DNA of 41,697 nt, from assembly GCA_001509345.1 (NCBI GenBank), contig LGGM01000003.1, forward strand, positions 1-41,697. Direction: 5' to 3'. This stretch comes from Clostridiales bacterium 38_11. GTDB lineage: Bacteria > Bacillota > Clostridia > Tissierellales > Dethiosulfatibacteraceae. Made by a program: the position numbers and the translations under genes. The notes under the pieces were generated by a model, which made no database searches, was not told the origin of the DNA, and worked only from the letters and a program-made list of their open reading frames with translations. Numbering within the stretch: position 1 is the first letter of the stretch; each line of letters begins with the position of its first letter. Shown here in pieces: positions 1 through 10,678 of this stretch.

Positions 1-121
1 TTTAAAAAAGTCCCAAAATTACTTTGTTTGTACTGCTTGCTAATTCTCTAAAGAATTACGTTGACTATGTGTTATTCTATTGTCTATGTGCGGGCTGTTG
101 TCTGTTGCAACAACGTTAATG

Positions 122-151
122 ATTTTATCACACCTTGTATGCCAATGTCAA
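122..151 (-). promoter_or_regulatory. Predicted sigma-A promoter P2 (TTGACA-N18-TAAAAT), reading out of the left edge
   Basis: Minus strand TTGACAttggcatacaaggtgtgaTAAAAT; -35 at 146-151, -10 at 122-127. Confidence 0.55.
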
Positions 152-206
152 TCATTTTTATTTCAATCTGCCACTGTTTTCATACTCTTTCTTAGGGTGC
201 TTTATA

Positions 207-235
207 AGATTACCATATAAAGTTTAAGGTGTCAA
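207..235 (-). promoter_or_regulatory. Predicted sigma-A promoter P1 (TTGACA-N17-TAATCT), reading out of the left edge
   Basis: Minus strand TTGACAccttaaactttatatggTAATCT; -35 at 230-235, -10 at 207-212. Confidence 0.55.
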
Positions 236-411
236 CACTTTTTGCTGATTTTTTGATATTAGATTTTCGTTGAAATTTCAATATTGTAAGGCAAATTACA
301 GACCACTAGGAGCCGTGGTTATTGATAGTCCTTCCGATTAAAAATATAATCTCTAATTCATTCGTGTTAACAAAAATTTAACATTAACTTCATGAATTTT
401 TATTCGGATTT

Positions 412-480
412 ACAGGGTTCTTGGGTTCAGGTGGTGTTTTAAATGCCATCTGAACCTTAGCACTGTTAGTCATCGGATAA
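412..480. repeat. Dispersed structured repeat, copy A (internally deleted)
   Basis: acagggttcttgggttcaggtggtgttttaaatgccatctgaaccttagcactgttagtcatcggataa matches 24396-24526 except for a 60-nt segment present only in the latter; 11-bp hairpin at 424-434/446-456. Confidence 0.8.
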
Positions 481-512
481 AAAAAATACAGAGTCATTTT
501 CGCGGCTGTATT
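479..512 (-). terminator. Putative rho-independent terminator of lysS
   Basis: aatacag (485-491) / ctgtatt (506-512) stem followed on the minus strand by a T run. Confidence 0.5.
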
Positions 513-560
513 CTTCCATTTTTTCCTATATTTATCTCATGTTTCTAGTTGAGTTGCAAT

Positions 561-2042
561 CTATTCTTCTGTTATCGGTTTCATAGTTGGGAATAGTATG
601 ATGTCCCTGATAGATGGTGAATCCGTCAACAAAATAATAACCCTGTCAACACCGATACCAAGTCCTCCGGTAGGTGGTAATCCAACCTCCAATGCATTGA
701 CAAAATCCATGTCCATCATATGTGCTTCTTCATCTCCATCCTCTCTTTGCATTAACTGATCATCAAATCTCTTCTTCTGGTCGATTGGATCGTTCAACTC
801 TGAAAATGCGTTGGCAACTTCCCATGTATTGATAAATGCTTCAAATCTATTGGTAATGTTTGGATTGTACGGATTTCTTTTTGCTAAGGGAGATACTTCA
901 ACAGGGTGATGCAAAACAAACGTTGGCTGAACCAGATCCTTCTCACAAAATTCTTCAAATGCTAAATTGACAATGTGTCCGGTCTTCATGTGTTTTTCGA
1001 CTTTTAAATGAAGCCTTTCTCTAGCAACTTTTTTTGCTTCTTCATCATCATTGTAAGAATAAAAATCTATACCCGTCTTTTCTTTAACCAAATCGTGCAT
1101 TGAAACTCTTCTCCAAGGTGGTGTTAAATCCAATTCAGTTCCCTGGTAGTTTATTTTTGTGGTGCCATTCGCCTTTTCACACATATAGGCTATCACGTTT
1201 TCAGTCAGTTCCATCATGTATTCATAATCGACATATGCTTTATAGACTTCCATTGCCGTATACTCAGGATTGTGTTTTATGGACATGCCTTCATTCCTGA
1301 ACATTTTACCTATTTCATATACACCATCAAAACCACCCACAATCAATCGTTTCAAATACAACTCATTGGCTATTCTCAGGTACATATCAATATCCAATGT
1401 ATTGTGATGAGTCACAAATGGCTTAGCTGAAGCGCCACCGGCTATGGTATTCAATATCGGCGTATCAACCTCTAAAAATCCCCTGTCGTCTAAATACTCC
1501 CTTAATGCTTTTATGATGACACTTCTTTTGATAAATGTTTTCTTGACTTCAGGATTTACTATTAAATCCACATATCTTTGTCTATATCTCAAATCGGGAT
1601 CTTTTAATCCATGATATTTTTCCGGTAAAACTTGGAGGGATTTGGAAAGCAGAGTAATCTCGAGAGCCCTAATTGAGATTTCACCCATCTTCGTTTTAAA
1701 TACCTCTCCTTTGACACCAATAATATCCCCTATATCATACGCAATCAACCGATTGTATTCAACCTCTCCGATGACATCCTGTTTGGCAAAAACCTGTATT
1801 CTACCTTCATTGTCTTGGACATCATAAAACCCCACTTTGCCTTGACCTCTTTTAGACATGATTCTACCTGCGCAGGACACTTGACTTCCCTCTAGATCAT
1901 CGAACCTTTCCTTAATAGACATGCTTTGATGGGTAACATCATATTTTTCAATTTTAAACGGATCCATATTTTCTTCAATAAGATTGTTTAGCTTCTCTCT
2001 CCTGATTATTCTCAATTCATTGAGATTCTCATTTTCAGACAA
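561..2042 (-). CDS. lysS: Lysyl-tRNA synthetase (class II)
   Basis: Full-length ORF with class II motifs ([49 protein letters not shown]); TTG start ([10 protein letters not shown]) preceded by AGGAG preferred over 2051. Confidence 0.96.
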   Translation of the reverse strand: MSENENLNELRIIRREKLNNLIEENMDPFKIEKYDVTHQSMSIKERFDDLEGSQVSCAGRIMSKRGQGKVGFYDVQDNEGRIQVFAKQDVIGEVEYNRLIAYDIGDIIGVKGEVFKTKMGEISIRALEITLLSKSLQVLPEKYHGLKDPDLRYRQRYVDLIVNPEVKKTFIKRSVIIKALREYLDDRGFLEVDTPILNTIAGGASAKPFVTHHNTLDIDMYLRIANELYLKRLIVGGFDGVYEIGKMFRNEGMSIKHNPEYTAMEVYKAYVDYEYMMELTENVIAYMCEKANGTTKINYQGTELDLTPPWRRVSMHDLVKEKTGIDFYSYNDDEEAKKVARERLHLKVEKHMKTGHIVNLAFEEFCEKDLVQPTFVLHHPVEVSPLAKRNPYNPNITNRFEAFINTWEVANAFSELNDPIDQKKRFDDQLMQREDGDEEAHMMDMDFVNALEVGLPPTGGLGIGVDRVIILLTDSPSIRDIILFPTMKPITEE

Positions 2043-2060
2043 AAAAATCACTCCTTCGCA

Positions 2061-2534
2061 CTATTCAATGCTAACAATTTCGTACTTGACATAATATCCG
2101 CTAGGCGTTGAAACTTCAAGCACCTCTCCAGCTTTTTTGCCTAAAAGAGCTTTCCCCAATGGTGATACATTAGATATTCTCCCTTTCATAGGATCCGCTT
2201 CCACTGAACCTACAATCTTGTACTCCATGACCTCATCATATTCGATGTCTCTCGTCTTAACTTTACTTCCCAGTTTGACCAGCTCATTGCCAGACACTTC
2301 TTCTATGAGTTTGGCGTTTTTTATCATATTTTCAATTTTTAATATTCTTTTTTCAATTTCGCCTTGTTCGTTCTTAGCTTCGTCGTATTCAGCGTTTTCG
2401 CTGATGTCTCCAAAAGCCAGAGCCGCTTTGATTTTTTCAGCTACTTCTTTTCTTTTTACCAGCTTGAGCTGTTCAATTTCAACTATCAACTCTTCTAAAC
2501 CCTCTCTGGTAAGCAGAATCTCGTTATTCATCAT
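2061..2534 (-). CDS. greA: Transcription elongation factor GreA
   Basis: 157 aa; LTREGLEEL...GDISENAEYDEAKNEQ...SPLGKALLGKKAGEVLEV. Confidence 0.96.
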   Translation of the reverse strand: MMNNEILLTREGLEELIVEIEQLKLVKRKEVAEKIKAALAFGDISENAEYDEAKNEQGEIEKRILKIENMIKNAKLIEEVSGNELVKLGSKVKTRDIEYDEVMEYKIVGSVEADPMKGRISNVSPLGKALLGKKAGEVLEVSTPSGYYVKYEIVSIE

Positions 2535-2606
2535 TTGTTATCTCCCTTTAGGTAAGTTTATTTATTCTAAAAAGTATAAAATATGTATCTGCGCTTGTCA
2601 AGGTAT

Positions 2607-3596
2607 TTAAGCGCTTTCTTCTCTTTTATCCAATGACTGAATAAAATCATAAATGACTCGTTTAAGTTCATCACGGTTCTGGACTTGATTAAACCTGTTT
2701 CTGTATTCCGCTGCACCATGCAAGCCTTTAATGTACCAACCACAATGTTTCCTAATCTGGAGAACAGCAACCCTTTCCGATTTTTCATGTGTCAGCATAT
2801 CAAGGTGTGTCATCACCTGTTCTAGCTTTTCTTGATAATCAGGATAATCAGTGCTAGTCTGATTTTTCAGACCATTCATGATCTGTTTGAAAATCCATGG
2901 ATTCCCAAGTGCTCCCCTTCCAATCATAATACCATCACATTGGGTTTCATCTAACATTTTCCTGGCATCTGAGAAGGAAAAAATATCTCCGTTGCCGATC
3001 ACAGGAATACTCAAGTTTGCTTTTAATGCTGCAATCGCATTCCAGTCAGCTTTTCCAGAGTAGAATTGGTCTCTTGTTCTAGCATGCAAGGTCAAGGCAT
3101 CAGCACCGCTTTCCTGAAGCATTTTAGCAAAATCCATGTAATTAATGTTGTTTTTATCCCAGCCTTTACGGATTTTGACGGTAACAGGCTTAGATGATAC
3201 GTGTTTGATTCTTTTGACAATTTCCATAGCCAATCTGGGTGTTTTCATTAAAGCACTGCCATCACCATTATTGACTATTTTAGGTGCAGGGCAGCCCATA
3301 TTAATATCCAGTATGTCAAATGTATCTAGATAATTCAATTTATCTTTTACAACTTGTGCCATAATCAGGGGATCCGATCCAAAAATCTGCATTATGACAG
3401 GATGGTTAGATGGTTTAATATCCATCAATTGTTCAGTTTTTTTATCTTTGTAGTATATACCTTTTGCACTGATCATTTCTGTTGTGACCACTCCAGCTCC
3501 ATGCTCTTTGCAAATGGTCCGAAAAGTCTTATCTGTGATCCCTGCCATTGGTGCTAGTATCACACTATTTTTCACCTCGACGTTGCCTATCTTCAT
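2607..3596 (-). CDS. dusB: tRNA-dihydrouridine synthase (DusB family)
   Basis: APMAGITDKTFR, DINMGCPAPKIVNNGDGSALM, HARTRDQFYSGKADW, GNGDIFS. Confidence 0.94.
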   Translation of the reverse strand: MKIGNVEVKNSVILAPMAGITDKTFRTICKEHGAGVVTTEMISAKGIYYKDKKTEQLMDIKPSNHPVIMQIFGSDPLIMAQVVKDKLNYLDTFDILDINMGCPAPKIVNNGDGSALMKTPRLAMEIVKRIKHVSSKPVTVKIRKGWDKNNINYMDFAKMLQESGADALTLHARTRDQFYSGKADWNAIAALKANLSIPVIGNGDIFSFSDARKMLDETQCDGIMIGRGALGNPWIFKQIMNGLKNQTSTDYPDYQEKLEQVMTHLDMLTHEKSERVAVLQIRKHCGWYIKGLHGAAEYRNRFNQVQNRDELKRVIYDFIQSLDKREESA

Positions 3597-3601
3597 TTAA
3601 T

Positions 3602-4393
3602 TCATTCCTTTGTCATTATAACTTCATATTTTTGGGGGTCGATAATGTCTGTATTTCCGCTTGGTTGGATAAAACCGAGCTCGCCACAATTGTTAAAGCC
3701 TATGATTTTGCACTCCATCCACTTTTTATTTCCGTGTTTTCTCAATTGTACATGATTGGCAAATTGACTTAAGTATTGTTCCCAAGGCTCGTAAATTCTA
3801 TCACAGCTTTTTTTACCGTAACACTCCCCAATTAAATCATCTACATGATTCAAAAGCATAGCAACCATATCTTCCATAACAATATCAGAATTGTAGATTG
3901 CCATCAAAGATATTGCTTGATTATCAAGGCTGTCAGCAAGCATTTCTCTGTCAATATCTATATTGAGGTTGATACTAAGGATGTATTTTTCAATGTTGTC
4001 ACAGGTAATACCATCCACAAAAATAGCACCAAGTTTTTTATCATGAATCATGATATCATTGGGCCATTTGAGTACGGGACTCACCCCCATGTCCTTTAGG
4101 GTATGAAATACGGCACTGCCTCCCAATAATGTTAAAAGGCAGAAATAGTTTTTCTTTCTATCGAGGTCCAAGATGATGCTTAAATACAATCCGCCTTGTG
4201 GGGAAAACCACTCTTTGTTTCGTTTCGTCTTGTTTTCCCATTGCTTATCAGCACATACAACCATCCCATTGGGACTGTGTGAAGCAATAGTGCTTGCTTT
4301 TTTCGCTGTTGACTGCAATGATTCAAATTGAATAAAAGATCGCCCCACGTATTCAGTATTTAATTTATCTTTTAAGAAATGATAATTTAACAA
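3602..4393 (-). CDS. Biotin--[acetyl-CoA-carboxylase] ligase-like protein, no N-terminal HTH, divergent GRGRRG region
   Basis: FSPQGGLYLSIILD, KWPNDIMIHDKKLGAIFVDG characteristic of the BirA catalytic domain; canonical GRGRRG replaced by ENKTKRNKEW. Confidence 0.8.
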   Translation of the reverse strand: MLNYHFLKDKLNTEYVGRSFIQFESLQSTAKKASTIASHSPNGMVVCADKQWENKTKRNKEWFSPQGGLYLSIILDLDRKKNYFCLLTLLGGSAVFHTLKDMGVSPVLKWPNDIMIHDKKLGAIFVDGITCDNIEKYILSINLNIDIDREMLADSLDNQAISLMAIYNSDIVMEDMVAMLLNHVDDLIGECYGKKSCDRIYEPWEQYLSQFANHVQLRKHGNKKWMECKIIGFNNCGELGFIQPSGNTDIIDPQKYEVIMTKE

Positions 4394-4479
4394 AAAATCA
4401 CCCCAATAACTACTGTATGAATAATACTACAAGTCAACTGATTATACAAGTCTGTTCAAGAGTCTGTGCAAGAGTAAAA

Positions 4480-4501
4480 GCATTCATTATCAAATAAATG
4501 C
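4480..4501 (-). terminator. Putative terminator of the class V aminotransferase gene
   Basis: 9-bp stem gcattcatt (4480-4488) / aataaatgc (4493-4501) with one G-U pair, short T tract on the minus strand. Confidence 0.4.
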
Positions 4502-4510
4502 ATTAAAATG

Positions 4511-5584
4511 CTATTTTAGATTGAGAATTTCCTCAATAACACTCAACAGCTCTTTGATTTCGTCTGGTGTTATATCTGCCATGTGGGCTATCCTGAATGT
4601 TTTTTCTTTCAGATCTCCATATCCGTTGGAGATTAAAAATCCCCTCTTTCCTAACTCGGTGTTTAAATCCTTCACGCTGATCTGTCTGGTATTGTCAACT
4701 GTTGTTAGTGTATTTGAAAGATATTTTTCATCCGCAAACAGCGCAAAATGTTGTCTGCCCCAATTCCTTACCAGATGTGCCATCTCCAGATGTCTGTTGA
4801 ATCTATTGTCTAGTCCCTCTGCCAGTATCCTATCCAACTGATAGTCCAGTGCAAACATCAAAGATACATTTGGCGTTGATGGGTATTGGTTGTCCTTTTT
4901 TTCAATAGTCTCATATATTTCAACCATATCAAAATACAGACCTCGGTTTTTTACTGTTTTTGCCCTCTCATATGCTTTTTCGCTCATGGTGCATATAGCA
5001 AGTCCGGGAGGCAATCCCAAAGCCTTTTGGGTTGATGTGATACAAATATCAATTCCAAGCCTATCAACTTCTATTTTTGTTCCGGCAGCTGAGCTCACAG
5101 CATCGACACAAAAAATAACGTTCGGATATTTTCTAATGATTGTTGATATTTCTTCTATTGGATTCATCACACCGGTCGAAGTCTCATTGTGGGTGATGGT
5201 CACCAGATCATATGTATTGGTAGATAGAGCCTTTTCAACAAGTTCAGGTGTAGTTGCCTTCCCCAGCTCAGTCTCATACAAATCTGCCGGTATACCGTTA
5301 CTCATTGCCATCTTGTACCATCTTTTCCCAAATGCGCCAACTGAAAAAACTGCTGCCTTATGAGCAGTACAGCTTCTTATGGCCCCTTCCATAAAGCCAC
5401 TGCCTGATGAAGTCGATAGCATAATTTGATTCTCGGTATAGAACAGTTTTTTGAGTTTGTCACTTATTCCTCTCTGGAGTTGTGAAATCTCCTTGGTTCT
5501 ATGACCAATCATAGGGGTTGCCATCTTGTCCAAGACGTCTTGTCCGACTTCTACGGGACCTGGGATAAATAATTTTTTATGCAT
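4511..5584 (-). CDS. Class V pyridoxal-phosphate aminotransferase (alanine/serine-glyoxylate aminotransferase family)
   Basis: IPGPVEVGQDVLDKMATPMIGHRTKE; HNETSTGVMNPIEEI; CVDAVSSAAGTKIEVDRLGIDICITSTQKALGLPPGLA. Confidence 0.88.
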   Translation of the reverse strand: MHKKLFIPGPVEVGQDVLDKMATPMIGHRTKEISQLQRGISDKLKKLFYTENQIMLSTSSGSGFMEGAIRSCTAHKAAVFSVGAFGKRWYKMAMSNGIPADLYETELGKATTPELVEKALSTNTYDLVTITHNETSTGVMNPIEEISTIIRKYPNVIFCVDAVSSAAGTKIEVDRLGIDICITSTQKALGLPPGLAICTMSEKAYERAKTVKNRGLYFDMVEIYETIEKKDNQYPSTPNVSLMFALDYQLDRILAEGLDNRFNRHLEMAHLVRNWGRQHFALFADEKYLSNTLTTVDNTRQISVKDLNTELGKRGFLISNGYGDLKEKTFRIAHMADITPDEIKELLSVIEEILNLK

Positions 5585-5792
5585 TTTTCCACCTCTCTAA
5601 TATATTTGTTAATAAATTATCATTTATTGTAGTTTGTACAATTATAGAGAATTTTCTATTTTTTTTCAAGACTTATTTAAAAAACTTTTGTTTATTGGAT
5701 AAGGATATAATACAATATATTATACTCAGATCATATATATAGTTGCTATGGTCTGTTTAAACCTTATGAACAAATGAAGTACGAGGTGCATT

Positions 5793-6596
5793 ATGAATAG
5801 ATTGCGTATTGGCATGCCATCATTGATTGAATTAAATTCTTTTAAGGATACGGTAGATTTATGTAGAGAATTGAATCTGAACTTTATAGAACTAAATATG
5901 AATCTACCATCAAATTTTATTGAAAATCTGTCATGCAATGAACTTCTTAAAGTTAAAGAAAACCACAAGATTTTCTACACCATGCATATGCCTGATGATA
6001 TGGATATGGGTGTTTTCTTTCCGTCTGTTCGGGATGGATATGTGAAGCTTGCACTGGATACTGTTGTTTGGGCTCAGAAAGCTGGTGTTGAGCTATTGAA
6101 TTTTCACATCATTGAAGGAGCGAAGATGACGCTCCCTCAAAAGAAAATTTTTATCTATGAACAATACTCTGACATTTTTGTCAGGAATTTTAAAGATTCA
6201 TTTAAAATGGTTTGTCAATCTGCAATAAAAGGCAAAATTGGCATAAACATAGAAAACTCTGGCAATTTTAACCGCTTATTTGCCCAGGAAGCTCTCAATC
6301 ACGTTTTGGCTATGAAAGGAACTGGAATCACATGGGACATCGGTCACGATTCTGCTAACAGTTTTATTGATCACGAGTATCTCATGCAAATGAATCATCG
6401 CATCACACATATGCATTTTCACGATACCAAAGGTCAAAAGGATCATCTGGTTCCATTCGATGGAGAGTTGGATCTGGTTGATCGCATTGATTTTGCCATT
6501 AAAAAAAATATAACAGTGCTGCTAGAGGTTAAAACTATGGCTGCTTTAAAAGAATCTGTTTATATACTAAGACAAAGAAATCTGATTCCCAGCTGA
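5793..6596 (+). CDS. Sugar phosphate isomerase/epimerase (xylose isomerase-like TIM barrel)
   Basis: AP endonuclease family 2-like barrel; TWDIGHDSA, MHFHDTKGQKDHLVPFDGELD. Confidence 0.75.
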   Translation: MNRLRIGMPSLIELNSFKDTVDLCRELNLNFIELNMNLPSNFIENLSCNELLKVKENHKIFYTMHMPDDMDMGVFFPSVRDGYVKLALDTVVWAQKAGVELLNFHIIEGAKMTLPQKKIFIYEQYSDIFVRNFKDSFKMVCQSAIKGKIGINIENSGNFNRLFAQEALNHVLAMKGTGITWDIGHDSANSFIDHEYLMQMNHRITHMHFHDTKGQKDHLVPFDGELDLVDRIDFAIKKNITVLLEVKTMAALKESVYILRQRNLIPS

Positions 6597-6597
6597 A

Positions 6598-7974
6598 TCA
6601 CAGTTTAAATGTATTGATATTCCTAAATCTTATAATGAACACAATCTGATCGTCCTCAAGCTGAGACCAGATTTTACCACCATTTAATTCAACCATTTCA
6701 CGGCTTATTGCCAACCCAAGTCCACTGCCTGAACCATGGGATCTTGACTGGTCTTTGATATACATTCGCTCAAAGATACGTCTCATATCATCATTTTTGA
6801 ACTGCCTCTTGTCAATACTGTTGGAGAAAGTGATGAGAACGTCTTCATTCTCAATAATGGTTCTTATTTTTAAAACACCTGGTTTTTTTGCGTACTTTAT
6901 TGCGTTGTGTATTAGATTTTCAAAAACTCTGACCATTAGTATAGGATCTGCGTAAATAAATGGCTTCTCAGGGTTCAATTCCAACTCTATTTGAAGATAA
7001 TTGTCTTCGATGAGATGAGAATACTCAACTTTGATCTGGTCAACCAATCTATTAACATCAAGATTTGTTTTTTCCAATTTTAAAGCCTCACTTGTCAGTT
7101 TTGAATATTCGAAAAGTTTGCTTATCAATTGTTTTAGTTGTTGGGATTTGTTGTAGCATATCTCAACATATTCAACCAGCTTGTTCTCATCCGGAAATTT
7201 TCTATCTTTAATCAGATTCAGATAACCGATTATCGAAGTAAGAGGCGTACTAAGGTCATGGGCCATGTTGGTGATCAATTCTTTTTTTGATTTTTCCATC
7301 TTCTCTTCGATGGCATTTCTTTCTTTGATTGATTGTCCCATCCTATTGATGTTGCCGGCTAACCAAGTCAATTCATCCTGGCCTGATATTTTGATCTGAC
7401 TTTCCAGATCTCCTTGTGAGATTCTACCCACGGTCTCTGATATTTCATGAATATAATTGATTCTATTATTAGCCAATCTAAAGAATACAAATATGAAGAG
7501 AATAACAGAGATCAGAATAATAACCATTACAAGTACATTCTCTTCGTATGGTCTGTCCTTATAGAGCCCTTCCAAAAAAATGATGCCGTTCTCTCCATTT
7601 AAGTTTATTGCTCGATATAAAATGTAGTCTTTTTGTTGTGGTTCCGCCTGATGGCTTCTATATAATATTGAACCCTGCTCATCAACAATATTGATGAAGT
7701 AAAGACTTGCGTCGAAGTTGAGCGCTCCCAACTTGTCAGCCCAATGATCCTTTGTTTGTTCAATTTCAAGAATTTTTCCCATCTCTTCGATAAGGATTGT
7801 GGCATTCAGTTTTTCTGTTTCATAAATATCTTGCTTTGCTTTGAAATACAAATTTTCCACAATGATATATGACATCATCCCGAACACCATCGATGCAACA
7901 AGGGATATGACAAAAAACCCTAGAAATTCTGTCCTTAAACTCTTTGAGTTCTTATCTTTCAACTTTATAACCAA
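6598..7974 (-). CDS. Sensor histidine kinase
   Basis: Two TM segments, HAMP, NMAHDLSTPLTSIIGYLNLI H-box, N/G boxes (ENLIHNAIKYA, GSGLGLAISREMV). Confidence 0.9.
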   Translation of the reverse strand: MVIKLKDKNSKSLRTEFLGFFVISLVASMVFGMMSYIIVENLYFKAKQDIYETEKLNATILIEEMGKILEIEQTKDHWADKLGALNFDASLYFINIVDEQGSILYRSHQAEPQQKDYILYRAINLNGENGIIFLEGLYKDRPYEENVLVMVIILISVILFIFVFFRLANNRINYIHEISETVGRISQGDLESQIKISGQDELTWLAGNINRMGQSIKERNAIEEKMEKSKKELITNMAHDLSTPLTSIIGYLNLIKDRKFPDENKLVEYVEICYNKSQQLKQLISKLFEYSKLTSEALKLEKTNLDVNRLVDQIKVEYSHLIEDNYLQIELELNPEKPFIYADPILMVRVFENLIHNAIKYAKKPGVLKIRTIIENEDVLITFSNSIDKRQFKNDDMRRIFERMYIKDQSRSHGSGSGLGLAISREMVELNGGKIWSQLEDDQIVFIIRFRNINTFKL

Positions 7975-8647
7975 CTCCCCAAATTGTTTTTATATATTTA
8001 GGATTCTTGTAATCGTCTTTTAGTTTTTCTCTTAATTTTCTGATATGCACGGTTACAGTATTATCTGTGACAAAAAACTCATCTTTCCAAACTCTATTAT
8101 AAATTTTTTCGATGTTGAACACGATACCTTTATTGGAAGCCAATAAAGCCAATATATCGAATTCCGTTTTAGTCAGATGTACCTCTGCCCCATTTAACAA
8201 TACCTGATGCGTATCTATATTGATTATTAAATCATCGATTGTAATAGTGACATCCCCAGTTTCAATGTCTTTGTTAAAAAGATCTACTCTTCTCAAATTA
8301 GCTTTTACTCTAGCTGTCAATTCAAGAGGATTAAAGGGTTTTGTGATGTAATCATCCGCCCCAGCAGACAATCCCATAATTTTATCCATATCCTCGCCCT
8401 TTGCCGATAGGAATAAAATTGGCATTCTCCATCTTTCTCTTATTTTGTAGCATGTTTCCATGCCATCCATTTCGGGCATCATTATATCCAGAATCAAAAG
8501 GTCAACAGTATGATCCTCAAGTATCTCAATTGCTTCTTTGCCATTTTTTGCCAATAGTACATCATAGTTTTCATTCTGAAGATATATCTTTATCATATTT
8601 CTAATATCTTGATCGTCATCTGTCACTAGTATCACTTTATTTTCCAA
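7952..8647 (-). CDS. OmpR-family response regulator
   Basis: LVTDDDQDIRN, LLILDIMMPEMDGME, KPFNPLEL; C-terminal winged helix VTVHIRKLREKLKDD...YIKTIWGVGYK; overlaps the kinase ORF by 23 bp. Confidence 0.93.
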   Translation of the reverse strand: MENKVILVTDDDQDIRNMIKIYLQNENYDVLLAKNGKEAIEILEDHTVDLLILDIMMPEMDGMETCYKIRERWRMPILFLSAKGEDMDKIMGLSAGADDYITKPFNPLELTARVKANLRRVDLFNKDIETGDVTITIDDLIINIDTHQVLLNGAEVHLTKTEFDILALLASNKGIVFNIEKIYNRVWKDEFFVTDNTVTVHIRKLREKLKDDYKNPKYIKTIWGVGYKVER

Positions 8648-8699
8648 TTTTTCCTCCTGTATCGGTTTCTAAAAACACACTATCATACTTTATTAAAAA

Positions 8700-8742
8700 A
8701 GAGACTCTGTCAGATAAAACAAAATCTGTCCATCGAGTCTCT
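8700..8742 (-). terminator. Rho-independent terminator of ftsH
   Basis: agagactc (8700-8707) / gagtctct (8735-8742) with an inner cagat/atctg stem, T run on the minus strand. Confidence 0.7.
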
Positions 8743-8762
8743 GTATCTGATGCTGATATGGA

Positions 8763-10580
8763 TTATGCTCCCAAAAAAATCCTTTCGAATTCTTTCCCGT
8801 CCAATGTTTCTTTTTCCAACAAAGCTTTTGCCACATCATGCAGTTTATTCAGGTTATCCCTCAGTAAGGATTCTGCTTTATGGTATGCCTTATCTATTAT
8901 AGAGCGCATTTCTCTGTCAATTTGGGCAGCCACCTCTTCTGAGTAATTTCTGCTCTTTGCAAAATCCCTTCCGAGAAAGACTTCATCGTCATCACCAGAA
9001 TAGGTCATGGGACCAAGGTTGTCACTCATACCATAATGTGTAACCATTCCCCTTGCAATCTTTGTAGCTCTTTGAATATCATTGGAAGCGCCTGTGCTGA
9101 TGTCATCCAAAACCAGTTTTTCAGCAACTCTGCCTCCAAGTAAATGGACCAAATTTTCTTCCATTTCAGTTTTTGACATATAGTATCGCTCTTCCTCTGG
9201 AAGAATCATTGTGAATCCTCCTGCTCTACCCCTTGGAATAATCGAGATCATATGAACAGGGTCTGAGTTGGGCATCAATCTAGCAACAAGGGCATGTCCA
9301 GCTTCATGATAAGCGGTTAGTCTTTTTTCCTTATCGCTAATGATTTTACTCTTCTTTTCCGGACCAGCTATTACTTTTGTGATTGATTCTTCTATGACAT
9401 CCATATTGATTTGAGTTTCACCCATCCTGGCTGCCAATAAGGCTGCCTCATTTAAGACATTTTCAAGATCAGCTGGAGTGAATCCAGGAGTTCTTCTAGC
9501 AATAACAGTGAAATCAACATCTTCAGCGATAGGTTTCTGTCTGGCATGAATTTTCAATACAGCCTCTCGACCTTTTATATCAGGAATGCCTATATGTACT
9601 TGTCTGTCAAATCTACCCGGTCTAAGTAAAGCAGGATCTAAAATATCCGGTCTATTGGTTGCTGCAATCATAATAATGCCTGAATTGTCACCGAAGCCAT
9701 CCATCTCCACAAGGAGTTGATTAAGGGTCTGTTCCCTCTCATCGTGGCCTCCACCGAGACCTGCTCCTCTTCTTCGTCCCACTGCATCAATCTCATCGAT
9801 GAATATGATACAAGGTGCGCTTTTCTTGGCCTGTTCAAATAAATCTCTGACCCTGGATGCTCCTACCCCGACAAACATTTCAACGAAATCAGATCCGCTT
9901 ATGCTAAAAAACGGTACACCTGCCTCACCTGCTACAGCTCTGGATATATAGGTCTTGCCTGTTCCAGGGGGACCAACCATCAGTACACCTTTTGGAATTC
10001 TAGCCCCTAGCTGTCTGAATCGCTTTGGGTCTTTCAGAAAATCAACAATCTCACTTAATTCTTCTTTCTCCTCATCCAATCCTGCAACGTCGGTGAAAGA
10101 CACTTTTCTCTCTGGGTCTTCCTTGAAAATCTTAGCGCGGCTCTTTCCAAAGGACATGACTTTTCCGCCCCCTCCACCGCCTTGAGATTGATTCATGAAT
10201 ACAAACCAGAATATAGCAAATAACCCTATCATCAATATGGTAGGTAGCATTTGAATGTAAAATGGTGTAGATGGCGTTGGTTCTCCTTCCATTACCACCA
10301 GACCGGATGCGACGCTATCGGCTAAATATTTATCGAAAACAGAGAACAGTGCAACATCGGGTACATAAGAATTAAAGTTTGTACCGTCTTTCAATGTTCC
10401 CGTTACGGTATTATTGACAAATTTTATCTGTGACACATTTTGGGCTTCAAGCTGAGTGACCAGTTCTGTAAAAGTCAGTTCAAGAGTTTCTACAGTCTGG
10501 TTCGACAACATCGTGACAATCAGCAGTATGACAATAAATATCACGATATAGATGCTTATCCCTTTTGCGAAATTTTTCAT
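8763..10580 (-). CDS. ftsH: ATP-dependent zinc metalloprotease FtsH
   Basis: Two N-terminal TM segments, AAA+ [30 protein letters not shown] zinc-binding motif. Confidence 0.97.
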   Translation of the reverse strand: MKNFAKGISIYIVIFIVILLIVTMLSNQTVETLELTFTELVTQLEAQNVSQIKFVNNTVTGTLKDGTNFNSYVPDVALFSVFDKYLADSVASGLVVMEGEPTPSTPFYIQMLPTILMIGLFAIFWFVFMNQSQGGGGGGKVMSFGKSRAKIFKEDPERKVSFTDVAGLDEEKEELSEIVDFLKDPKRFRQLGARIPKGVLMVGPPGTGKTYISRAVAGEAGVPFFSISGSDFVEMFVGVGASRVRDLFEQAKKSAPCIIFIDEIDAVGRRRGAGLGGGHDEREQTLNQLLVEMDGFGDNSGIIMIAATNRPDILDPALLRPGRFDRQVHIGIPDIKGREAVLKIHARQKPIAEDVDFTVIARRTPGFTPADLENVLNEAALLAARMGETQINMDVIEESITKVIAGPEKKSKIISDKEKRLTAYHEAGHALVARLMPNSDPVHMISIIPRGRAGGFTMILPEEERYYMSKTEMEENLVHLLGGRVAEKLVLDDISTGASNDIQRATKIARGMVTHYGMSDNLGPMTYSGDDDEVFLGRDFAKSRNYSEEVAAQIDREMRSIIDKAYHKAESLLRDNLNKLHDVAKALLEKETLDGKEFERIFLGA

Positions 10581-10678
10581 TTAGGCCTCCTTTCGGCATT
10601 CGTTTTATGTAAAAAATATTAACTCGAATAGTCGATTTATTATTTTAACACAATCATTTTTTTATTTCAACTACAGTA

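Noticed and set aside
200-222. ctttata...tataaag hairpin as a terminator
   Set aside because: Short AT-only stem without a T run; it overlaps the -10 region of the predicted P1 promoter.
2137-2610. 157-aa plus-strand ORF opposite greA
   Set aside because: Antisense shadow of a well-supported greA; low-complexity Ser/Phe/Leu composition and no RBS or homology recognised.
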